A stretch of 11,445 bases of DNA from UBA4823 sp034436035 (GTDB lineage: Bacteria; Chloroflexota; Anaerolineae; Anaerolineales; UBA4823), in the NCBI GenBank assembly GCA_034436035.1, contig DAOTVW010000358.1, positions 1-11,445 on the forward strand, given 5' to 3'. Positions 6,927-11,445 of the stretch are shown here, in pieces. The notes below the pieces were generated by a model. That model searched no databases. It was not told the DNA's origin and worked only from the letters and a program-made list of their open reading frames with translations. The position numbers and the translations under genes were made by a program. The stretch's first letter is position 1. Every line of letters begins with the position of its first letter.

Positions 6927-8852
6927 TTGACCTTTATGACTGCTGAAAAAAACTTCCAACAAAAGAAGCCGTTTTTGAAGTTAGCGGAGATGTTTGTTCT
7001 TGTTGTAGCAGTATTCTTTTCTATCTTTCACATTTACACCTCTGGTTTTGGCACTTTGGCATCTTGGATACAGCGTCCATTATGCCTTCTGTTAGTGATG
7101 GTTCTTGCCTTTATAAGGTATCCAGTTGCCAAGAAGATCCATCGAAACTATTTCACTACAATCTTAGATCTTGCCCTTATATTATTGGCGGTATATGCTT
7201 GTGTTTACGTGATGTTGGAATATTTGCCCTTCTGTTACTACAGAGTTGCCTCTCCAACCCTGATGGATACAATTGTTGGTGTCGCTTTAATTGCTTTGAC
7301 CTTGGAAGTGACCCGCAGAACACAAGGGCCGATCCTACCGTTGATTGCGCTGTTCTCGTTACTATATGTCCTTTTTATTGGTCAGCTTTTACCAGAACCT
7401 TTCACACTCAAGGCTTTTTCACTTCAGAGAGTTGCAACCTACCTAACATTAACGGAAGCAGAGGGGATCTTCGGCTCATTGTTTGATTTAGGTACTGTAA
7501 TGCTCGTTATTTACATGATTTTGGGCGCCGCACTGGAGGTAACAGGCGCTGGCGACTTCATAATAGACTTGGCTAAGGGGTCAGTTGGTCGTATAAGGGG
7601 TGGTCCTGCACAAACTGCTAACTTGGCCTCTCTCCTTTTTGGCATGGTTCAAGGAAGCAGCAATGTAGTTGCTGCCACCGTGGGCACATTGACAATACCT
7701 GTGATGAAAAGATCTGGATATAACTCTAGGTTTGCTGCAGCCATTGTTTCCGCTGCTGCCACGGCGTCCCAACTTACCCCTCCTATCATGGGCGCTGTTG
7801 CTTTTATCATGGCTCAGATAGTTGGTGTTCCATATGCTAGGGTTGCTCTTGCAGCATTCATACCTGCATTCCTTTACTTCTTGACAATGACCTTTGTCAT
7901 CGATGCTGAGGCCAGATTGCACAACCTCAAAGGCATATCTTCTGATGCAGCTCCCAAAATCAGAGAAGTTCTTAGGAAAGGATGGCCATTTATAATTCCG
8001 TTGGCAGTTTTAGTATATCTTTTAATAATTGCCTCCTATTCTGTTCAAGCGTCTGCTTTTTATGCGCTTATAGTAAACATAGCTATATTTTTCCTGCTAA
8101 GACCTAAGCAATGGCGCCAAAACCTTAAGGCTTTAATAGAAATATTAGAGAGGGGTGCTCTGAGCAGTATACCTATAATCGCTCTGTTAGCTACCGCTGG
8201 TGTAATTGTTGGTTGTTTGGCTCTTTCAGGTCAGCTAGTTATGCTTTACAACACCCTGATAATCCTATCGCGGGGCTCGGCTTTGATCTTACTGACACTT
8301 GCGATGGTTATTTGCATAATTTTGGGCATGGGACTCAATACATCTTCAGCGTACATATTGACTGCGCTTGTTGTAGGTCCCGCCCTAGTAACACTAAATA
8401 TTGATCCATTTGTGGCAAATATGTTTATCCTATACTATGCAGTCATGGGCGCATTAACACCGCCAGTCTGCGCAACCCCTGTTGTGACAGCAGCAATGAC
8501 AGGCGACAATTACTTGAAGGTCGCAATAGAGGGGTGTAAGTTAGCATTTCCGGTGTTTTTATTGCCATACGCATTTATTTTTGACCCTGCTTTATTATTG
8601 ATTGGCACACCAGTTCAGATCCTTACAGGATTTGTTCTAGCAACAATAGGTACTCTGCTTATAGTTTCTTCACTGAAGGGGATCCTCACCAAAAAACTAA
8701 GTATTATAGAGAGAGCAATTGCGCTGATCGGTGGTGTTCTGCTGTTATTGCATCCAAGCTTCGAGCTAACAATCGCTGGATTACTGGTGTTTGCAGCCTT
8801 GTTCGCTTCTGGCATATTACTCAAATTTTTAAAAAGAAAAATCAACAATTAA
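6927..8852 (+). CDS. TRAP transporter fused permease (4TM + 12TM), TAXI class
   Basis: This 641-residue integral membrane protein fuses the small DctQ-like part (four helices within about 18-132) to the large DctM-like part, as is normal for TAXI-type TRAP systems. Family landmarks are EGIFGSLFDLGTVMLVIY (179-196), GGPAQTANLASLLFGMVQGS (225-244), TIPVMKRSGY, SQLTPPIMGAVAFIMAQIVG (281-300), GMGLNTSSAYILTALVVGP (467-485), the second LTPP at 510-513 and LPYAFIFDPALLL (546-558). It uses a Na+ or H+ gradient to import a substrate delivered by the binding protein encoded at 9033. It lies three bases after the PrpD stop. AGGAG at 6912-6916 is ten bases before TTG 6927, favouring the TTG; ATG 6936 is the alternative. 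Extra C-terminal helices (about 560-632) are common in TAXI permeases. It is the last gene of the operon, followed by T-rich terminator sequence. Substrate unknown, presumably an organic anion. Confidence 0.93.
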   Translation: MTFMTAEKNFQQKKPFLKLAEMFVLVVAVFFSIFHIYTSGFGTLASWIQRPLCLLLVMVLAFIRYPVAKKIHRNYFTTILDLALILLAVYACVYVMLEYLPFCYYRVASPTLMDTIVGVALIALTLEVTRRTQGPILPLIALFSLLYVLFIGQLLPEPFTLKAFSLQRVATYLTLTEAEGIFGSLFDLGTVMLVIYMILGAALEVTGAGDFIIDLAKGSVGRIRGGPAQTANLASLLFGMVQGSSNVVAATVGTLTIPVMKRSGYNSRFAAAIVSAAATASQLTPPIMGAVAFIMAQIVGVPYARVALAAFIPAFLYFLTMTFVIDAEARLHNLKGISSDAAPKIREVLRKGWPFIIPLAVLVYLLIIASYSVQASAFYALIVNIAIFFLLRPKQWRQNLKALIEILERGALSSIPIIALLATAGVIVGCLALSGQLVMLYNTLIILSRGSALILLTLAMVICIILGMGLNTSSAYILTALVVGPALVTLNIDPFVANMFILYYAVMGALTPPVCATPVVTAAMTGDNYLKVAIEGCKLAFPVFLLPYAFIFDPALLLIGTPVQILTGFVLATIGTLLIVSSLKGILTKKLSIIERAIALIGGVLLLLHPSFELTIAGLLVFAALFASGILLKFLKRKINN

Positions 8853-8867
8853 TCAATATTGAAAGAA

Positions 8868-8947
8868 TTTTTTATATAATGTTCTTTTTTTGTTAATTTT
8901 AGCAAGAAAATTTCTACATCTACCAATAAATTTATTTAATTTTTTTT
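8868..8947 (+). terminator. T-rich terminator zone after the operon
   Basis: Runs of T at 8868-8873, 8885-8891 and 8940-8947 follow the permease stop. No strong GC hairpin precedes them, which fits archaeal T-tract termination. The surrounding 8853-9032 is AT-rich and otherwise holds only the next promoter. Confidence 0.5.
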
Positions 8948-8984
8948 AAATGTTACATTATAATATATAATAACAATTAATAAT

Positions 8985-9000
8985 AACAATCTTTTTAGGA
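8985..9000 (+). promoter_or_regulatory. Promoter candidate for the solute-binding protein gene
   Basis: CTTTTTAG at 8991-8998, directly preceded by AACAAT, is a TATA-like box predicting a transcript start around 9020-9024. That leaves a very short leader containing GGGGG before the TTG at 9033. The same two words, AACAAT and CTTTTTAG, occur before the operon (511-516 and 523-530). Confidence 0.45.
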
Positions 9001-9032
9001 TTTATTCACTTATCACTTAATGGGGGAAAAAT

Positions 9033-10067
9033 TTGGAAAACTCCAAACAAGAAGGCAAAAAAGGAAATTCCAAGACCATTCTAGTGGTAACAGCAGTTGT
9101 TATCATTGCTATTGTTGCAGTAGCAGCATACTATTTATCCACACCTACCACAACAACTCCTGTTCAGACAGGTCCTACAAAACTATCTATAGCTACGGGT
9201 GCGATTGGTGGAACGATGTACTACAAGGACGGCGTACTTTCCATTGTGATCAATAAGTACGTTAACGGGGTTACTGTAGTGCCTGAGGCAACCGCAGGGG
9301 GGATCGCAATCATCCAGCTGGTTGATCAAGGTTTGTCGGAGCTAGGCTCAGCCACAGCGATAACTACTGCTTTTGCTTGGAATGGTACAAGCCCGTGGTT
9401 CAATCAGACCTATAAAAATATTCGCGGAATTTTCGTGTGCGAGATAAACTACTTCCACATTGTTACACTGAAGTCTTCAGACATAAATAGTGTTTACGAC
9501 TTGGCTGGGAAAACAATCGACATTGGTCCTCCAGGGTCTGCATCACAAATGATTGCACAAATTGTCCTTCAAGAATTGGGTCTGTGGGACAAAGTGAGCG
9601 TGGTCGGGCTAAGACAGGCTGACATTGCAGATGCTCTCAAGGAAGGTCGAATTCAGGCATCGATTGTAGGAGGTAGTGGGGTGCCAGTTCAGTGGATTGT
9701 GGACCTATCGCAAGTGAGAGAAATAAAAATAATAAGTCTGCCTGATGATGCCATCAACAAAATAACTTCTAAGTACCCATTCTTCCTCAAGGGGGAAATC
9801 CCTGCAAACTCATACAAGGGGGTCAATTATACCGTTACCACACTGACTCAGCCTAGTGTGTATTTTGTAAACAAAAATCTTCCAGAAAGTCTTGTATACA
9901 ATATTACAAAAGCTGTAATGGAACATAAAGACGAACTTTTGACTCCTAAAGGTCCCTACACCTACCTTTCACCATTTGATGGAATGTCGATTCCTCTCCA
10001 TCCTGGCGCATACAAATATTATAAAGAAAAAGGTCTTCAAATTCCATCCTACCTAGTACCGTCATAA
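9033..10067 (+). CDS. TAXI-family TRAP solute-binding protein, membrane-anchored
   Basis: This 344-residue protein has a basic N-terminus, one hydrophobic helix (about 15-34, ILVVTAVVIIAIVAVAAYYL) and a Thr/Pro stalk (STPTTTTPVQTGPT). The mature domain therefore probably hangs outside the cell on an uncleaved anchor; there is no lipobox cysteine. The TAXI signature is clear: LSIATGAIGGTMYYKDGVLS (51-70), EATAGGIAIIQLVDQGLSELG (85-105, clipped at the ends), then DLAGKTIDIGPPGSASQMIA (156-175) and HPGAYKYYKEKG (323-334). It captures the substrate for the permease encoded upstream. The start is TTG 9033 behind GGGGG (9022-9026); an ATG at 9020 lies in another frame and gives only a short product. 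Having its own promoter and terminator, apart from the permease operon, fits the higher amounts a binding protein needs. The nearby predicted transcript start leaves only about ten leader bases. Confidence 0.92.
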   Translation: MENSKQEGKKGNSKTILVVTAVVIIAIVAVAAYYLSTPTTTTPVQTGPTKLSIATGAIGGTMYYKDGVLSIVINKYVNGVTVVPEATAGGIAIIQLVDQGLSELGSATAITTAFAWNGTSPWFNQTYKNIRGIFVCEINYFHIVTLKSSDINSVYDLAGKTIDIGPPGSASQMIAQIVLQELGLWDKVSVVGLRQADIADALKEGRIQASIVGGSGVPVQWIVDLSQVREIKIISLPDDAINKITSKYPFFLKGEIPANSYKGVNYTVTTLTQPSVYFVNKNLPESLVYNITKAVMEHKDELLTPKGPYTYLSPFDGMSIPLHPGAYKYYKEKGLQIPSYLVPS

Positions 10068-10070
10068 TTT

Positions 10071-10106
10071 CTTATTTTTTTTATTTATAATAATTTTTTT
10101 ATTTTA
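10071..10106 (+). terminator. T-rich terminator after the binding-protein gene
   Basis: T runs at 10075-10082 and 10094-10100 within an almost pure A/T stretch start a few bases after the stop codon. This is typical of archaeal termination. Confidence 0.55.
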
Positions 10107-10172
10107 AAGTTAAGTCATTTTCATTTTTGGAACTAAATACCTGCACAAGGCATATCCTGATCAAACGATTAT

Positions 10173-10182
10173 CTTTATAAGA
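10173..10182 (+). promoter_or_regulatory. TATA box of the ribbon-helix-helix gene
   Basis: CTTTATAAG at 10173-10182 is a near-ideal archaeal TATA box centred about 25 bases before the ATG at 10203. Transcription should therefore start at or next to the start codon, giving a leaderless message; no Shine-Dalgarno sequence is present. Confidence 0.6.
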
Positions 10183-10202
10183 GTTTTAAATAATAGACTT
10201 TG

Positions 10203-10763
10203 ATGGAAGAATTGAATATGTCGGAAAGATATGAGGATTCAACACTGCCCCAAGATATGGTCATCCGCTCATTCAGGATCAGCAAGAACTTGTTAGAGGA
10301 ATTAGAAAAATTTGCTGCTAAAAAAAATATAAGTGCTAATAGGCTACTTAATAACATACTTGAAAGGTATTGTAAATTATTGTTCTATGCGGATTATTAT
10401 GGATTTGTGGGTTTTTCTAAGGTTACCTTCAAAGAATTTCTAAACAAAATCCCAGAAGACTCCCTTGTTATGATAGCTAGAGACACTGTCGCTGTGGTTC
10501 TAAAAGATGTCGCTCTTATGCGAGGTTGGTCAATTAATTTGCAATCTTTTTGCAATGTCGTAAAAAACTACATGTGTGAATTTTACCGATGGGCCCAATA
10601 TGAAGAAACAACCACTGGTAAGAAGGGAATATTGCTTACCCACGAATTTGGAAACAAGTGGTCGCTCTTTCTGAAAGAGTGTCTCTCTGCTACCTATCAG
10701 GAGTTCGTAGGAAAACAACCAGAAATTTCCTCGTCCCCTACCTCTGTAATTCTTTTCCTCTAA
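10203..10763 (+). CDS. Ribbon-helix-helix transcriptional regulator with an uncharacterised C-terminal domain
   Basis: This protein has 186 residues from ATG 10203 (a TTG one codon earlier and an ATG at 10218 are also open). Residues about 20-58 form a CopG/Arc/MetJ-type DNA-binding domain: a strand VIRSFRIS, a helix KNLLEELEKFAAKKN, a turn NIS, and a second helix ANRLLNNILERYCKLL. Such domains bind DNA as dimers. The remaining 120 residues (FKEFLNKIPEDSL, then VAVVLKDVALMRGW, then LTHEFGNKWSLFLKE) form a predicted alpha/beta domain I cannot name; the H-E-F-G-x-K-W-S segment looks like a conserved core and may bind a ligand or mediate dimer contacts. No membrane segment. It is a separate transcription unit just downstream of the transporter genes, making it a candidate regulator of this cluster, by position only. 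Ends in a Ser/Pro-rich tail. Confidence 0.8.
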   Translation: MEELNMSERYEDSTLPQDMVIRSFRISKNLLEELEKFAAKKNISANRLLNNILERYCKLLFYADYYGFVGFSKVTFKEFLNKIPEDSLVMIARDTVAVVLKDVALMRGWSINLQSFCNVVKNYMCEFYRWAQYEETTTGKKGILLTHEFGNKWSLFLKECLSATYQEFVGKQPEISSSPTSVILFL

Positions 10764-11375
10764 TTTTTGACAGTTGAATTATATACTGAGAAGTGCATTT
10801 ATGCACAAGATTGGGTAGCCTATGCCACCTAATAGTTCAGAATGTGACCACAAGACCATATGTGGCGTTCAAGAACTGCTCTTATTGGATGCCAAGGTTA
10901 CCAAAGCCCGGTCCAAAAGTACCGCTTCCTACAACGCTAAATCAGCTAAAGTTTGATCATCTGGACCGATTTTTCCTCACAGTGAATCTGTGGGTAACCA
11001 CCCAGGTCTTACCGCAAGTGCAAAAATGTATTCCCTTTGATCAACCGGATACGAAGCACATATGTCCTATCGCAGCTCCAATTTACTTGGTCTGAACCTA
11101 GCAAAGGTCTGCATGTTGAGGCTTGGCTATACTCCAGATGGGTTGATGGAGATAAGCCATTTGCTCACAACCCTCTAAAATCGCTTTCCCTAAGAGTTTG
11201 GCAAGCCTATGCTGTGGAGTGGGAAGCTACCGACCACGATCGTATAGAGAGGTCACATAAACTATTATTCTAATTTCTATTGGATTGTAAAATAATTCAT
11301 TATATCTCACTAACATGAGGAAAATATTTAGGAAGATAGTAGATATATGGAAGAGTCGCTACGGAAGATCTGAAG
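10764..11375 (+). other. 612-base stretch without a defensible gene
   Basis: Base composition here is like coding DNA rather than like the AT-rich spacers of the window, yet no frame gives a recognisable protein. Open stretches of 100 codons (10793-11095, GTG start) and 78 codons (11037-11273) lie in different frames and lack promoters, ribosome-binding sites and any family motif. The minus strand is broken by many stops. Several inverted repeats occur: GTGCAT-TT-ATGCAC at 10793-10806, CGGTCCA (10909-10915) with TGGACCG (10962-10968), CACAG/CTGTG around 10980-10993, and TGGCT...CTCCA with TGGAG...AGCCA at 11124-11159. It may be a decayed gene or mobile-element remnant, or hold a structured RNA; neither is shown. 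Confidence 0.4.
11340..11348 (+). promoter_or_regulatory. Probable TATA box of the tRNA gene
   Basis: TAGATATAT lies about 28-35 bases before the mature tRNA 5' end. This suits an archaeal promoter with a short 5' trailer removed by RNase P. Confidence 0.4.
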
Positions 11376-11445
11376 GGGGCCGTAGTCTAGCTTGGACTAG
11401 GATGCAAGCCTGGGGCGCTTGTGATCTCGGGTTCAAATCCCGACG
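11376..11445 (+). tRNA. tRNA-Pro(GGG), 3' end cut by the window
   Basis: The acceptor strand GGGGCCG (11376-11382) is followed by TA, a D-arm with the GG pair, and an anticodon stem CAAGC/GCTTG (11405-11409 with 11417-11421). The stem closes the seven-base loop CTGGGGC, giving anticodon GGG (11412-11414), which reads proline codons CCC and CCU. The T-arm is TCGGG-TTCAAAT-CCCGA (11427-11443), and the first two bases of the 3' acceptor strand, CG, pair with the 5' strand before the window ends. About five paired bases and the discriminator are missing. There is no intron in the anticodon loop. Confidence 0.93.

Noticed and set aside
9020..9256. A 78-codon gene starting at ATG 9020
   Set aside because: It overlaps the binding-protein gene in another frame and gives an Arg/Ser/Cys-rich product without sense; the TTG 9033 frame carries a clear TAXI protein.
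10909..10968. Seven-base inverted repeat CGGTCCA/TGGACCG as evidence for an RNA gene
   Set aside because: One or two such pairs are expected by chance in a stretch of this length; not enough without conservation.
10793..11273. Two short plus-strand genes (GTG 10793 and 11037)
   Set aside because: No ribosome-binding site or leaderless promoter at the right distance, no recognisable motif and overlapping different frames; kept only as an unexplained stretch.

Overview
The window looks archaeal. The partial tRNA-Pro(GGG) at the right edge has an archaeal-type body. TATA-like boxes lie about 25 bases upstream of gene starts, one giving an apparently leaderless gene. T-rich tracts follow the ends of transcription units. 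The solute-binding protein has a membrane anchor and Thr-rich stalk typical of archaeal binding proteins. Arginine is often AGA/AGG. I cannot name the species; a thermoproteotal or related archaeon is a guess.

Layout. Bases 1-375 (minus strand) are the N-terminal third of an IS5-family transposase, running off the left edge and carrying a frameshift near 313; the sequence is visibly richer in G+C up to about 420. An AT-rich promoter region (421-554) follows. Then comes a compact plus-strand operon (555-8852) whose seven genes overlap or almost touch: a small SCP2-like protein, a VAO-type flavoprotein, an HdrD/GlcF-like iron-sulfur protein, a second VAO-type flavoprotein, a 69-residue unknown protein, a divergent MmgE/PrpD protein, and a fused TRAP permease of the TAXI class. 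After a T-rich terminator zone, a separate promoter drives the TAXI solute-binding protein (9033-10067). A ribbon-helix-helix regulator with its own promoter follows (10203-10763). Bases 10764-11375 hold no gene I can defend, and a tRNA-Pro cut by the right edge closes the window.

How it may work together (inference). The binding protein captures a small, probably carboxylated, substrate outside the cell and the permease imports it with a cation gradient. The two flavoproteins and the Fe-S protein look like a soluble multi-subunit dehydrogenase that oxidises the substrate, or a product of it, and passes electrons through [4Fe-4S] clusters and one CCG-type cluster to an unknown acceptor. The PrpD-like enzyme would carry out a lyase, hydratase or isomerase step. 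The SCP2-like and 69-residue proteins could be accessory subunits or carriers. The flavoproteins resemble the 4-cresol dehydrogenase/vanillyl-alcohol oxidase branch more than plain glycolate oxidase, so a phenolic or other bulky substrate is possible but unproven. The ribbon-helix-helix protein is a candidate local regulator.
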